Shown: positions 53,644-64,000, counted from the stretch's first letter. The stretch is 64,000 bases of DNA from Hyphomonadaceae bacterium (GCA_022841905.1 JALHQO010000001.1:165468-229467), one strand, 5' to 3'. Notes: generated by a model not told the origin, from the letters alone. Numbers and translations are program-made.

Positions 53644-54897
53644 ATGTCCGCCAGCACGTTAAGAAGTCTTTTACTCGCGAGCGGCCTTTCCGTGTCAACA
53701 CAACACGCAGCAAACCAGCCTGCAATAGCAGCGCCAAACGCAGCGCCGCTGGCGCTGGCGTGCTGGTTTTGGCTGGCAGGCGTGGTTTTTGCGGCGGTTG
53801 TCGCGGATGCGAACGGCGCGGCGCGCGCCGATATCGCGGCGGCTACGGCATTGGGTGCGGCGCCATCCTTAACGGGCTTCGTCCTTTTACCGCGATTAGG
53901 CTCGAAATGGGCCGTTCTAGGGTGGTTAGCGGTCTGGCTAACAAGCCTGACAGGTTTGGTCGCGGGAACCGGCGGCGCCAGTTCGCCGCTCGCGGCGGCG
54001 CTGTTGATCGTTCCGGCTCTGGCATTGGTGTTGGGCGGTGGCTGGGTGCGCGAGGCGGGCGGTGCGGCTTTGCTTGGCTATGCGTTCGCGGCTTACACGG
54101 AGCGGTTTGACGACATGGCGCTCGCGCCGTTCGGCGAGATCATGACGGCGGTGTCGATCGTGTTCGTGGCTGGGTTGATGTTGATTGGCCGGCGCGGCGG
54201 TAGCGCGCGCGAGGCGGCGATCGGGCAGCGCATCGCGGAGGTGTCACACGAACTGCGCACGCCGCTGAACCACATCCTCGGTTTCTCGGAGATGATCGAG
54301 CGCCAAATCTTCGGCGAAGTTGGAGCGCGCTACGTCGAATATGCGGGCCTGATCCGGAAGAGCGGGACGCATCTGCTGGGTTTGGTGAACGATCTGCTCG
54401 ATCTGTCGAAGATCGAGGCGGGTAAATACGAGTTGGAGTTGGAGACGTTCGATGTGCGCGGCGTGGTCGAAGACGTCGTGCGACTATCGACCGATGGCGC
54501 GGAGAAAAAGCAAATTGTGCTCGGTATGATCACGCCGGAGGCGCCGCTCATGGTGCGCGCGGATGAGCGGGCGCTGAAGCGGATGCTGATCAACACGGTG
54601 AGCAATGCGATCAAGTTTACCCCCGAAGGCGGCCGCGTATTCGTGAGCGCCGCCGCCGTCGATGGCGCACTCGATCTGGAAACAACCGATACGGGGCCAG
54701 GCATTCCGGAAGCGGAGCGCGAAACGCTAGGTCAGCCTTACGAGCGTGGCGCTGGCGGTGCGCATGCGGAAGGGACGGGGCTGGGCTTGTCGCTGGTACG
54801 AGCAATGGCGGGATTGCATGGCGGCGGGCTAAGCTTCCACGACGCGCCCTGCGGCGGTGCGCTTGTGCGGATTAGGATGCCGGTGCTGGCTGTCTAG
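53644..54897 (+). CDS. DivJ/PleC-type membrane histidine kinase
   Basis: A 417-residue kinase with about five N-terminal membrane helices (residues 35-180), a HisKA domain with His202 in VSHELRTPLNHILGFSEMIE, and a GHKL ATPase domain (N box NTVSNAIKF, DTGPGI, GTGLGLSLVRA). The region after the histidine (FGEVGARYVEYAGLIRKSGT ... DLLDLSKIEAGKYEL) is the characteristic DivJ/PleC/PdhS dimerisation sequence that contacts DivK. Which of these orthologues it is cannot be told. A TTAA-N7-TTTAC site lies at 53659-53674 just inside the ORF, so the true start may be lower. Confidence 0.85.
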   Translation: MSASTLRSLLLASGLSVSTQHAANQPAIAAPNAAPLALACWFWLAGVVFAAVVADANGAARADIAAATALGAAPSLTGFVLLPRLGSKWAVLGWLAVWLTSLTGLVAGTGGASSPLAAALLIVPALALVLGGGWVREAGGAALLGYAFAAYTERFDDMALAPFGEIMTAVSIVFVAGLMLIGRRGGSAREAAIGQRIAEVSHELRTPLNHILGFSEMIERQIFGEVGARYVEYAGLIRKSGTHLLGLVNDLLDLSKIEAGKYELELETFDVRGVVEDVVRLSTDGAEKKQIVLGMITPEAPLMVRADERALKRMLINTVSNAIKFTPEGGRVFVSAAAVDGALDLETTDTGPGIPEAERETLGQPYERGAGGAHAEGTGLGLSLVRAMAGLHGGGLSFHDAPCGGALVRIRMPVLAV

Positions 54898-55745
54898 TTC
54901 AGCGTCAAGAACGCGCGGGCGGCGCCGACATCGCCGACTTCCGCATAGAGGCTTTGCGTGCTGCGGCCATTGGTGATGCGCAGCTCAACGCTTTCACGCG
55001 GGTCTAGCGCCAACAAATCGCGGAAGGCGGTGTTGGGAAAGGTGAACACTGCTTGGCTGCGGCCGCCTTCGATACGCTCGATCGTGCGCGTGGACGGTAA
55101 GCGCGCAGCAGCGTTTGGCGCAGGCGCGCCGGCGGCGAGGCCATAAGACATGCGTTGCGGCAAGCTGACTTCGCTGACGCGCGCGCGTGCGGTGTCGCGC
55201 ATGACGAGGGTGACCGATGCTGGCGGCGTAGCGCCGCGCGCGAGAGGCAAGGTCAGCACTAAACGTTGGACGCCGTCTTGTTCACGCACGCCAAAGGTCG
55301 CCGCGACCGGCGTGTCGATCGCTTGGCTCAGCCGCCATGCCGGATCGGTGGTGACGGCGCGGCGCGCGACCCAGGTGCGCTCCCAGCCGGGAAACTGCAT
55401 CGTGCCGGCGGCCGACCAGCGCGCGAAAGCGTGGCGCGCATCTTCGGCGGAGGTCGCCGTGCGTTGATCGCCGCAAGCGCGCGCGCGGGCGGCGCCGACG
55501 GCGGCTTGTTCAAGCTCGCGCATCTGGGCGTTGGTCCAGCCCGAGCGCAGGAGCGAGCCGCGCGCTTGGGCGGCGCTGATTTGCAGTGCGGTGCGGATGT
55601 CGGATGAAAATAGGCCGCACTGGGCGTCCGCTTCGAGCAGGCCGCGGCGCTCGGCATAGGCGGCGCGCGCGTTTGGCGCCTCGTCGGCGGACGCGGCGGT
55701 AACGGTCGCCAGGGCGAGGGCGGCTGCAAGGAAGAGGAGGCGCAT
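54894..55745 (-). CDS. Hypothetical secreted protein (283 aa)
   Basis: A protein with a signal peptide (MRLLFLAAALALATVTAASA) and a mature part of about 263 residues rich in Arg/Ala. It includes a short helical region with two cysteines (ADAQCGLFSS, RARACGDQR) and a beta-rich C-terminal half (VLTLPLARGATPPASVTLVM). The start at 55745 was chosen for the signal peptide; an in-frame ATG at 55769 adds eight residues. Function unknown. It overlaps the kinase stop, tail to tail. Confidence 0.6.
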   Translation of the reverse strand: MRLLFLAAALALATVTAASADEAPNARAAYAERRGLLEADAQCGLFSSDIRTALQISAAQARGSLLRSGWTNAQMRELEQAAVGAARARACGDQRTATSAEDARHAFARWSAAGTMQFPGWERTWVARRAVTTDPAWRLSQAIDTPVAATFGVREQDGVQRLVLTLPLARGATPPASVTLVMRDTARARVSEVSLPQRMSYGLAAGAPAPNAAARLPSTRTIERIEGGRSQAVFTFPNTAFRDLLALDPRESVELRITNGRSTQSLYAEVGDVGAARAFLTLN

Positions 55746-55801
55746 GCGAGCGATAAAGGTTAAGCTCATGGTCTTGCGTTCTGATGAACGCCGGGAGTGT
55801 C

Positions 55802-56152
55802 ATGGACGAGTTGAAGACTGATTTCTGGGCGACGGCGCTGATGCGGCGGGCGCAGATCGCTGGCGCTTTCGCCGGCGTGACCCGGAAAGGCGACACCGAC
55901 GCCGGCGCCGTGCTGGTTAAAGTGGCGACCATGAACGGCAAGGCGCGGCTTTATGCGCCGGCCCGCGATGGGGACGGTGAGCGCATCTGGCTCGATCTCT
56001 CGGCCGGGCCGTTGGGGGACGCCGAACCGGACGTGGACGCCTATGCCCGTAAGCGCGCGGCGACCGATCCCGATCTCTGGGTGATCGAGATCGAAGATAA
56101 GTACGGCCGCCATTTCCTCATGGAACGCGTGGACGGCGGGACTGGGGACTAG
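55802..56152 (+). CDS. DUF1491 family protein
   Basis: A 116-residue protein: LKTDFWATALMRRAQIAGAF, KGDTDAGAVLVKVATMNGKA and DPDLWVIEIEDKYGRHFL are the family blocks of DUF1491, common in alphaproteobacteria and of unknown function. ATG 55802 has GGGAG upstream and fits the family; an upstream in-frame ATG at 55784 exists. It is followed by the inverted repeat at 56139 and prfC. Confidence 0.82.
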   Translation: MDELKTDFWATALMRRAQIAGAFAGVTRKGDTDAGAVLVKVATMNGKARLYAPARDGDGERIWLDLSAGPLGDAEPDVDAYARKRAATDPDLWVIEIEDKYGRHFLMERVDGGTGD

Positions 56153-56249
56153 GGATTAGGGGTTAGGTCGACCGCGTGAGGCGATGGCGTCTTTGCTCGA
56201 TGTTTGTTACCACGCGCCCCCAGCCCCTAATCCCCAGTCCCTAATCCCT
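56139..56249. repeat. Inverted repeat of GGGATTAGGG-type units before prfC
   Basis: The left arm (56139-56166; GGGACTGGGGACTAGGGATT and TAGGGGTTAGG) is almost the complement of the right arm (56217-56249; CCCCAGCCCCTAATCCCC, CAGTCCCTAATCCCTA). The right arm directly touches the prfC ATG and contains no usual Shine-Dalgarno. Same class as the elements at 2588, 3264 and 12080, and the clearest of them. Confidence 0.65.
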
Positions 56250-57854
56250 ATGTCCGACCCCGCCACTGAGGCCGCTCGCCGCCGCACGTTTGCGATCATC
56301 TCGCACCCCGACGCCGGCAAGACGACACTGACCGAGAGCTTGCTGCTCGCGGGCGGCGCCATCCACTTGGCCGGTGCAGTGGCCGCGCGCGGGCAGGCGC
56401 GGCGCACCAAGTCGGACTGGATGAAGATCGAGCGCGAGCGCGGTATCTCGGTGTCGTCGTCAGTGATGATGTTCGAGCACGACGGCTTGGTGTTCAACCT
56501 GCTCGACACGCCGGGCCACGAAGATTTCTCGGAAGACACCTATCGCACGCTGACCGCGGCCGACTCGGCCGTCATGGTGCTGGACGCCGCCAAGGGTATC
56601 GAGCCGCAGACGCTGAAGCTCTTCGAAGTTTGTCGCCTGCGCGACATCCCGATCACCACCTTCATCAATAAAATGGACCGCGAAGCGCTCGACCCGTTCG
56701 AGTTGTTGGATGAGATTCACTCCAAACTCGCGATGGATACAGCCCCCATGTATTGGCCGGCTGCGTCAGGGCAGCGCTTTGCCGGCATGCTCGATCTGAC
56801 GCGCGACGAATTCGTGCCGTTCCGACGCTTGGAGGCCGGCGAACAGGGCTTCGGCGTCGAGGAGCGCCAGAAGCGCGGCGGCAACGATTTCCTGCACGGC
56901 GTGACCGATGACGTGCGCGCCGAGCTGGAGGAAACGTCAGAGTTGGCGCGTGAGGGGTTGCCCAAGTTCGATTTACAATCATTCCGCGAAGGGCATTTGA
57001 CGCCCGTCTATTTCGGCTCCGCGCTGCGCCGCTTCGGGGTGTTGGAATTGTTGGCGGGGCTTGCCGCAAACGCGCCTGGACCGCGTGCGCAGCCAGCGGC
57101 GGTGAAGGGCGCGGAGACTGAGATCGAGCCCGGCGGCAACGACGTCACCGGTTTCATCTTCAAGATCCAAGCCAACATGGACCCGAAGCACCGCGACCGC
57201 GTCGGCTTCTTCCGCATTTGCTCCGGCAAATTTCAGCGCGGCATGACGCTCCGGAGTGCGGCGGGTAAGAGCTTCAACGTCCACAATCCGATGATGTTCA
57301 TGGCGCAAGACCGCGAGATCGCCAACGAAGCGTTCCCCGGCGATGTCATCGGCATTCCGAACCATGGCGGGCTGCGTGTGGGGGATTCGCTTTCGCAAAG
57401 CGGCGACGTGGCGTTCCGCGGCATCCCCAATTTCGCGCCGGAAATCTTAAAGCGCGTGCGTGTGCGCGATCCGCTGAAGCAAAAGCATTTGCGCAAGGCG
57501 CTGGAGTCGCTGGGCGAGGAGGGGGTCACGCAGGTGTTCAAGCCGGTGCAGGGCGGCGATCTCGTCGTCGGCGCGGTCGGCGCGTTGCAGTTCGACGTGC
57601 TGAACGAGCGGATGAAGGCCGAATACGATCTCGACGTGATTTTCGAAATGTCGCCCTATCAGGCCGCGCGCTGGGTAAGCGCGGAGAAGCGGGCTGACCT
57701 TGAGGCGTTTCTCGACAAATCAGCCTCGCAGATGGCTGAGGATGTCGATGGCTCGCCGGTCTATCTGGGCAAGAGCGCGTGGGAGATCGGCTATGTTCAG
57801 GACAAGAACCCGAACATCCGCTTCAGCGACACCAAGGAACGGATCGCCGCTTAA
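56250..57854 (+). CDS. prfC: Peptide chain release factor 3
   Basis: A 534-residue translational GTPase that recycles RF1/RF2 after termination. G1 is ISHPDAGKTTLTE, the switch region GISVSSSVMMF, G3 DTPGHEDFSEDTYRTL and G4 NKMD. The RF3-specific domains follow (GIPNHGGLRVGDSLSQSGDV). ATG 56250 gives the family start MSDPATEA; the frame is open upstream to 56184, across the inverted repeat. The ribosome site is therefore weak or replaced by the repeat. Confidence 0.95.
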   Translation: MSDPATEAARRRTFAIISHPDAGKTTLTESLLLAGGAIHLAGAVAARGQARRTKSDWMKIERERGISVSSSVMMFEHDGLVFNLLDTPGHEDFSEDTYRTLTAADSAVMVLDAAKGIEPQTLKLFEVCRLRDIPITTFINKMDREALDPFELLDEIHSKLAMDTAPMYWPAASGQRFAGMLDLTRDEFVPFRRLEAGEQGFGVEERQKRGGNDFLHGVTDDVRAELEETSELAREGLPKFDLQSFREGHLTPVYFGSALRRFGVLELLAGLAANAPGPRAQPAAVKGAETEIEPGGNDVTGFIFKIQANMDPKHRDRVGFFRICSGKFQRGMTLRSAAGKSFNVHNPMMFMAQDREIANEAFPGDVIGIPNHGGLRVGDSLSQSGDVAFRGIPNFAPEILKRVRVRDPLKQKHLRKALESLGEEGVTQVFKPVQGGDLVVGAVGALQFDVLNERMKAEYDLDVIFEMSPYQAARWVSAEKRADLEAFLDKSASQMAEDVDGSPVYLGKSAWEIGYVQDKNPNIRFSDTKERIAA

Positions 57855-58927
57855 GCCGCCGCCTTGCGCACTTTCATGAAGCGGAGCGCGCGTTGCGCCG
57901 CTTCGATCGGCACGGCATTGTAGAGCTTGCCGAACTCTTCGGCCCGATCCATGGCTTCTTCACCGCCGCAAGCAAGCACCGCCAGCGTGACGAACAGCGG
58001 GCGTTCGATGTTCGAGGCGCGGCAGATCATGGCGAGGCCATCGATGTCTTTGCGCTCAAGAATGCTTGAGACGGTCTCGTTGTCGAGATTGGTGATCTCG
58101 GCCAGACCGTAGAGGAAATGCATGCGCTTGGCTTCGCGATAGAGCGAAACAAGCAGGCGCGCATTGAGCTCGCCATTGTTCTTCTTGTTTTGGATGAACG
58201 CCATGGCGTTCTTGGCTTCGCTATCCATCGCGCCGACCGAGCTGTTCAGCTTGGCGCGCGCCTTGGCGAGGGCGGCGTCCAGAGTGGCGGGATCGACGGA
58301 GGCGTTGCGGTCGAGGATTTGATCGCGGAGCCGCGCCTCGACCACGAAATACATCTCGTTCAAGAGATCGAGCGGGATATCGCGACGCTTGACCACGGAT
58401 TCATGCAGCAGCTCATTGCGGCGCGCGCGATCGACGGCGGCTTCCATGCTGGTGCGCGAGACCTCGGCGCCGTCATTGCGCAGGAGCGCGTCGAGCGCAT
58501 GGTCGTCGCCGAAGCGGACGATGGCGTCCGAGAGGCTTTCGCTGACCGTTTCGCGTTGCGCGACGGCCTTGATGTGGCTCTGGCTTTGGTAATTCACGAT
58601 CTGGAGCAGCGTGCCTTCGTCGAGCGCTTTGCTGTTTTTCAGCACCGGTCCGGCGATTTCGAAGGAATGGTTGGCAAGATCACGCATCAGGCCGACAGGG
58701 GCGTCATCGGCGTTGGCGAACACTTGCGCGAGTTCGGCCAGGACGCCGTCCTGCATCTCGGCCGCGACCAGTTGCAGCACATCGTCAAACAGCGCGGTTT
58801 CGCGGCCGCTGCGTGAGCCGGATGTTTCGAAGAAAAGATCGGTAACCTCGCGCAGCAGTTCGCGGCGGACGCCACTATCGGGCGTGCGCGCCAAATCGAT
58901 CAGCTTCGCAAACCGCGACTGAGTCAT
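57851..58927 (-). CDS. DUF2336 domain protein, copy 2
   Basis: A 358-residue helical protein of the DUF2336 family. ETVSESLSDAIVRFGDDHAL and VVKRRDIPLDLLNEMYFVVE are typical segments, along with LDNETVSSILERKDIDGLAM near residue 280. It is tail to tail with prfC with a 4-base overlap. Unlike copy 1 at 41920 it opens with MTQSRFAKLIDLARTPDSGV, the usual family start. Confidence 0.87.
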   Translation of the reverse strand: MTQSRFAKLIDLARTPDSGVRRELLREVTDLFFETSGSRSGRETALFDDVLQLVAAEMQDGVLAELAQVFANADDAPVGLMRDLANHSFEIAGPVLKNSKALDEGTLLQIVNYQSQSHIKAVAQRETVSESLSDAIVRFGDDHALDALLRNDGAEVSRTSMEAAVDRARRNELLHESVVKRRDIPLDLLNEMYFVVEARLRDQILDRNASVDPATLDAALAKARAKLNSSVGAMDSEAKNAMAFIQNKKNNGELNARLLVSLYREAKRMHFLYGLAEITNLDNETVSSILERKDIDGLAMICRASNIERPLFVTLAVLACGGEEAMDRAEEFGKLYNAVPIEAAQRALRFMKVRKAAA

Positions 58928-58991
58928 GCGTACGGGCTCCAGAATTGGCAGGGAACATACGCCGCGCCCGTTAATAAATGTTGCAGCGCAC

Positions 58992-59423
58992 TCACTGCGA
59001 CCGGCCGATCCGGAGGCTTAATCCGCCTTCGTCGGGGCCGCCGAGCAAGGCGTAAGCGGGATCATCGTTCTCGCTGGCGCCGGCGGTGATCACTAATTCG
59101 CTGTTTACGTTTGTGGCGGGCGGCGCTTCGCTTGGCGTCGAGGCTGGCAGTGCGGCGAAAGCGGGCGCGCGGCTGGATAGGCCAACGGCCGAGCCGTCCG
59201 CCGGCCATGTAGTTGGCGCGGTCGCTGAAAGTTCGCAGGCGCCATGCACACGTTGAATCCAAGCGATACAGAGGCCATCGTCCGCGCACGCGCGCGCACA
59301 GGCGGCGGCGTCGCGGAGAGGCAAGGTGGCGTAGGCCGCGCTCGAACTGGCGAGCGCTGGCGTGAGCGCCGCGCCGATCAGGCCGAAGGCGGATGCGAGG
59401 AAAAGAGCGGTGTGGCGGCGCAT
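58992..59423 (-). CDS. Secreted PAN/Apple-like domain protein (143 aa)
   Basis: A 143-residue protein with a signal peptide (MRRHTALFLASAFGLIGAAL). The mature part has DAAACARACADDGLCIAWIQ and GACELSATAPTTW, the cysteine pattern of small PAN-like domains, which bind proteins or carbohydrates. A C-terminal stretch without known domain follows. ATG 59423 was chosen over a frame reaching 59498 because of the signal. The 38-base gap to the ABC-F gene suggests one transcript. Confidence 0.6.
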   Translation of the reverse strand: MRRHTALFLASAFGLIGAALTPALASSSAAYATLPLRDAAACARACADDGLCIAWIQRVHGACELSATAPTTWPADGSAVGLSSRAPAFAALPASTPSEAPPATNVNSELVITAGASENDDPAYALLGGPDEGGLSLRIGRSQ

Positions 59424-59460
59424 GGAGCGCCAAGCTGCCGCAAGAGGGTTAATAGAGGAT

Positions 59461-61293
<1,833 letters not shown>

Positions 61294-61300
61294 CGTCGGA

Positions 61301-63406
61301 CTAGTTGAAAATATCTTCGATGAAGTCGCCGAGGTTTTCGCTCTCTTCATCGCCGAAGGCGCTGGCGAGGCCGTCGAAGAAGGTCGCCATTTCGACTTCA
61401 CGTGGCGATCTCACCGGTTGTTCGATGCCCGGCAGATCGTGGTTTTCGACATCGCGGTGCGCGACGCGCATCGTGTCGTTCCAGATTTGCGCCGGCAGCG
61501 TGCCGCCCGTAGTGCGGCCCATGGAGGTGAAGTCGTCATGGCCGACCCAGACGCCCGCTGTGTAGTCGGCGGTGTACCCGACGAACCAAGCGTCGCGCCA
61601 ATCGGAGCTGGTGCCGGTCTTGCCCGCGACATCTCGGCCGCCGAGACTTGCGCCAGTGCCGGTGCCGCGCAAAACGACCGCGCCCATCATGCTCGTCATT
61701 TGCCGCACGACTGCTTCGTCGAGCACGCGCGGCGGCTCGTAAGCCGGGCGGCGATAGAGCTCCTGGCCGGCGGAGTTGGAGACCGCGCTGATAATGTGCG
61801 GATCGATACGGCGGCCGTCGTTCATGTAAACGGCAAACGCCGAGGTCATGTCCCATAGGGTTGTTTCGATTGAGCCCAGCGAGATGGATGGCGGCACGAA
61901 CTGGTTGCGCTCCGGCATGCCGCGCACGCCAAGTCGCGCGGCTAAATCGGCGACGCGGCGGGGGCCGACTTCGTTGGCGACTTCTGCAGCGACGGTGTTG
62001 ATTGAAAGCGCGAAGGCGGTTCTGAGCGTTACCGCGCCACGGTGGCCTGCGTCGTAATTTCGAGGTCGCCAGCCATCGATCACGACCGGCTCGTCGTAGC
62101 GGACATCTTCGCTGTTGAGGCCGGCTTCGATAGCGGCGGTATAGACGAAGGTCTTGAACGTCGAGCCGGGTTGGCGCTCGGCTTGGGTTACGCGATTGAA
62201 CTTCGAGGTTGCGTAATCGGTGCCGCCGACGAGGGCGACGATCGCGCCTTGGCGATCGACTGTCATCAACGCCGCTTGCAGCGGGCGGCGGCCGAAGGCG
62301 CGGTTACCGAGGCGGCGGCGGATGGAATCGGCAGCCGCGACCTGAATGTCGCGATCGATCGTCATGCGGATGACGAGATCGGGTACTTCGCGGCCGACGG
62401 CGTTGCGGGCCTGCTCGACCGCGAGATCGAAGGCGTAGCCCATGTTGCGCTCGTTGTTCGGGCGCTCGATGACGTTGATCTCTTCCGCTCGCGCCGCGTC
62501 GCGCTGCTCCGGCGTGATGAAGCCGGCTTCGACCATGGCGTCGAGCACGACATGTTGGCGCGCGGTCGCACGTTCGAAGTTCTCTGTTGGCGTGGAGCGC
62601 GATGGCGCCTTCGGCAAGCCGGCGAGCATCGCGGCTTCGGCAAGCGTAAGTTCTGCAGCGGTTTTGCCGAAAAAGCGCCGCGCGGCGGCATCGACGCCGT
62701 AGGCCTGTTCGCCGAGATAAACGCGGTTGAGATAGAGTTCGAGAATCTCGTCCTTGGTGAGACGCCTCTCGATGCGGGAGGCGAGCACCATCTCGCGTAG
62801 TTTGCGGTTGATTGTTTGCGCCGGCGTCAGGAAGAGGTTGCGCGAAAGCTGCTGCGTGATGGTGGAGGCGCCTTGCACGGTCTCGCCGGCGCGGAGGTTG
62901 GCGAGCAGGGCGCGGAAGATCGCCATGCGATCGACGCCCTCATGTTGGTAGAAGCGGCGATCCTCGATCGCGAGGAAGGCCTGCGGCACGTAGTCCGGCA
63001 AATCTTCCAGGCTGGTGCGCCGTCCGTAGTACGGCCCGCGCACGCCGATGATCTCGCCCTCAGCATCAACGAACATCACCGATTGCTGGCGGTTCAGCGC
63101 CCAGAGCGCATCTGCGTCCGGCACGCGCGGCAAGCCCCAGTAGATCCAGACCCACAGCGCCAGCACGAACAGGAGCACGCCGCCGGCTGCGATGCTGGCG
63201 AACATGCGCCAGTTCCAGCGCGAGCGATCGCCCAGCACGCCAGCGATCTGCTGACCCGCCGTGGCGGCGCGCAGCCGCGCCCAATCGATGCTGCGGCGTA
63301 AATCTGGCCGTTGGTCAGGCAAGGACGTCTCCGGGAGGGTGTGTCCAATAGAGGTATGGCCGAATTCTGGCCAGGGGGAACGCGGATAGCGCACCTGCCT
63401 ATCCAT
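61301..63406 (-). CDS. Penicillin-binding protein 1A (bifunctional peptidoglycan synthase)
   Basis: A 701-residue class A PBP with a cytoplasmic N-terminus, one membrane helix (about residues 69-90), a GT51 glycosyltransferase domain with catalytic Glu148 in AIEDRRFYQHEGVDRMAIF, and a transpeptidase domain with Ser415 in QPGSTFK, SIN and KTGTSSDWRDAWFVGY. It polymerises and cross-links peptidoglycan. It lies 7 bases before the ABC-F gene in the same direction. Start ATG 63406 keeps about 65 extra N-terminal residues; internal starts are possible. Confidence 0.93.
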   Translation of the reverse strand: MDRQVRYPRSPWPEFGHTSIGHTLPETSLPDQRPDLRRSIDWARLRAATAGQQIAGVLGDRSRWNWRMFASIAAGGVLLFVLALWVWIYWGLPRVPDADALWALNRQQSVMFVDAEGEIIGVRGPYYGRRTSLEDLPDYVPQAFLAIEDRRFYQHEGVDRMAIFRALLANLRAGETVQGASTITQQLSRNLFLTPAQTINRKLREMVLASRIERRLTKDEILELYLNRVYLGEQAYGVDAAARRFFGKTAAELTLAEAAMLAGLPKAPSRSTPTENFERATARQHVVLDAMVEAGFITPEQRDAARAEEINVIERPNNERNMGYAFDLAVEQARNAVGREVPDLVIRMTIDRDIQVAAADSIRRRLGNRAFGRRPLQAALMTVDRQGAIVALVGGTDYATSKFNRVTQAERQPGSTFKTFVYTAAIEAGLNSEDVRYDEPVVIDGWRPRNYDAGHRGAVTLRTAFALSINTVAAEVANEVGPRRVADLAARLGVRGMPERNQFVPPSISLGSIETTLWDMTSAFAVYMNDGRRIDPHIISAVSNSAGQELYRRPAYEPPRVLDEAVVRQMTSMMGAVVLRGTGTGASLGGRDVAGKTGTSSDWRDAWFVGYTADYTAGVWVGHDDFTSMGRTTGGTLPAQIWNDTMRVAHRDVENHDLPGIEQPVRSPREVEMATFFDGLASAFGDEESENLGDFIEDIFN

Positions 63407-63523
63407 GTTCCAATCCGCTCAATGCACGGATTCGGCACGACTTCCCTGGAATCAATCCGACCGGGCCGGTGCTGGGGTAGTGTTTGGGCACGGTCGATGA
63501 GTGGGTTCACAGAGGAGAGAGAG

Positions 63524-63814
63524 GTGGCGACGACGGAAACGGCGCTGCGGCGCTTGATGGACCAGGCGCTGGACAAGCTCTCCGGCGGCGACGCGGCGGA
63601 GGCGGAACGATGCGCCAAGGCGGTCTCGGCGCTGGTTCGGGCCGAGCGCGACCTAGCGGAACTCGAAGCCAGCCGCGCTGGGCTCATGGAGGACGATGAA
63701 GAATCTCGACGCGCAGAGCTGCGCCGCCGATTGGCTTTGCTCGCTCAAGCCGACAACGCTGGAGCGTGTCCTGAGGTGCTGGAGCGGATCGCGCTTACGG
63801 GATCTGCTGGATGA
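63524..63814 (+). CDS. Small protein upstream of terminase (GTA g1-like, 96 aa)
   Basis: A 96-residue helical, charged protein starting with GTG 63524 after AGGAGAGAGAG (an in-frame ATG is at 63497). The ALRRLMDQALDKLSGGDAAE and SALVRAERDLAELEASRAGL segments resemble the small terminase-like protein that precedes the large terminase in gene-transfer agent clusters. Its 3' end overlaps the next gene by about 119 bases in another frame. The GTA assignment is by context. Confidence 0.6.
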   Translation: MATTETALRRLMDQALDKLSGGDAAEAERCAKAVSALVRAERDLAELEASRAGLMEDDEESRRAELRRRLALLAQADNAGACPEVLERIALTGSAG

Positions 63815-64000
63815 TTGGCGGGTCTGGGCGCGGGCTGCGCAAATCGCTCCCGATGGCGATTGGCGCACCTGGGTGTTCATGGGTGGCCGCGGCGCCGGCA
63901 AGACGCGCGCTGGCGCCGAATGGGTTTCGGAACTGGCGCGCTGGCGCAAAGCCGGGCGCATCGCGCTGATCGGGCCGACCTTTCACGATGTGCGCGACGC
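63696..64000 (+). CDS. Large terminase subunit, N-terminal part (gene-transfer agent or phage)
   Basis: The gene runs off the right edge. From ATG 63696 it reads MKNLDAQSCAADWLCSLKPT, then DDWRVWARAAQIAPDGDWRT, and the Walker A motif MGGRGAGKTRAGAEWVSELA, the signature of DNA-packaging ATPases, closest in form to the RcGTA/phage terminases of alphaproteobacteria. It ends at IGPTFHDVRDA at the window edge. The start is uncertain; the overlap with the preceding gene is unusually long, so a later start is possible. Confidence 0.78.
   Translation, partial: MKNLDAQSCAADWLCSLKPTTLERVLRCWSGSRLRDLLDDWRVWARAAQIAPDGDWRTWVFMGGRGAGKTRAGAEWVSELARWRKAGRIALIGPTFHDVRD

Overview
The window is GC-rich chromosomal DNA from an alphaproteobacterium, most likely of the Caulobacterales/Hyphomonadaceae type. 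Three things point there: flagellar export genes fliQ-fliR-flhB directly followed by the hybrid kinase cckA, recA shortly before alaS, and control signals of that group (a TTAA-N7-TTAA CtrA box, a GTTC-N7-GTTC SOS box, MucR, DUF2336, DUF1491 and DUF6456 proteins). Genus and species cannot be read from the sequence alone.

Layout. 1-3.2 kb: 3' end of dxs, small proteins, a beta-lactamase-fold hydrolase and a DUF1328 membrane protein. 3.3-10.8 kb: flagellar basal body and export genes (flgB-flgC-fliE leftward; fliO-fliP, then fliQ-fliR-flhB rightward) ending in cckA. 10.9-18.5 kb: pirin, recA, VOC protein, alaS, acetyltransferase, crotonase. 18.6-31.5 kb: isocitrate dehydrogenase, TrmJ-like methyltransferase, histidine kinase, SRAP protein and DEAD-box helicase, rimO, two frameshifted genes, a bfd-bfr iron-storage pair and a tandem paralogue pair of unknown function. 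31.7-36.4 kb: rpsD, purU, a PPK2 kinase, DUF502, an HtrA-like protease, and the grxD-bolA iron-sulfur pair. 36.9-40.6 kb: an exbB-exbD-exbD-tonB-tonB energy-transduction cluster. 41.9-50.3 kb: a DUF2336 gene and then a ten-gene Mrp/Mnh-like operon. 50.5-55.7 kb: mucR, a stand-alone DnaA domain IV protein, DUF6456, sufE, a DivJ/PleC-type kinase and secreted proteins. 55.8-63.4 kb: DUF1491, prfC, a second DUF2336 gene, an ABC-F ATPase and a PBP1A. 63.5 kb to the end: the start of what looks like a gene-transfer-agent (or prophage) head cluster, cut by the window edge.

The point most worth a second look is the Mrp/Mnh-like operon (43.2-50.3 kb). It has E, F, G, MbhD-like, B and C subunits plus three NuoL/M/N-like proteins, but no full-length MrpA. 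All three large subunits appear to lack the membrane glutamate and lysines that canonical proton-pumping relatives use. Other signals are a GNRA-loop hairpin covering a ribosome-binding site, a family of inverted repeats built from units such as GGGATTAGGG in several gene gaps, and three or four single-base frameshifts, one in a G7 run. No tRNA, rRNA, CRISPR array or insertion sequence was seen.
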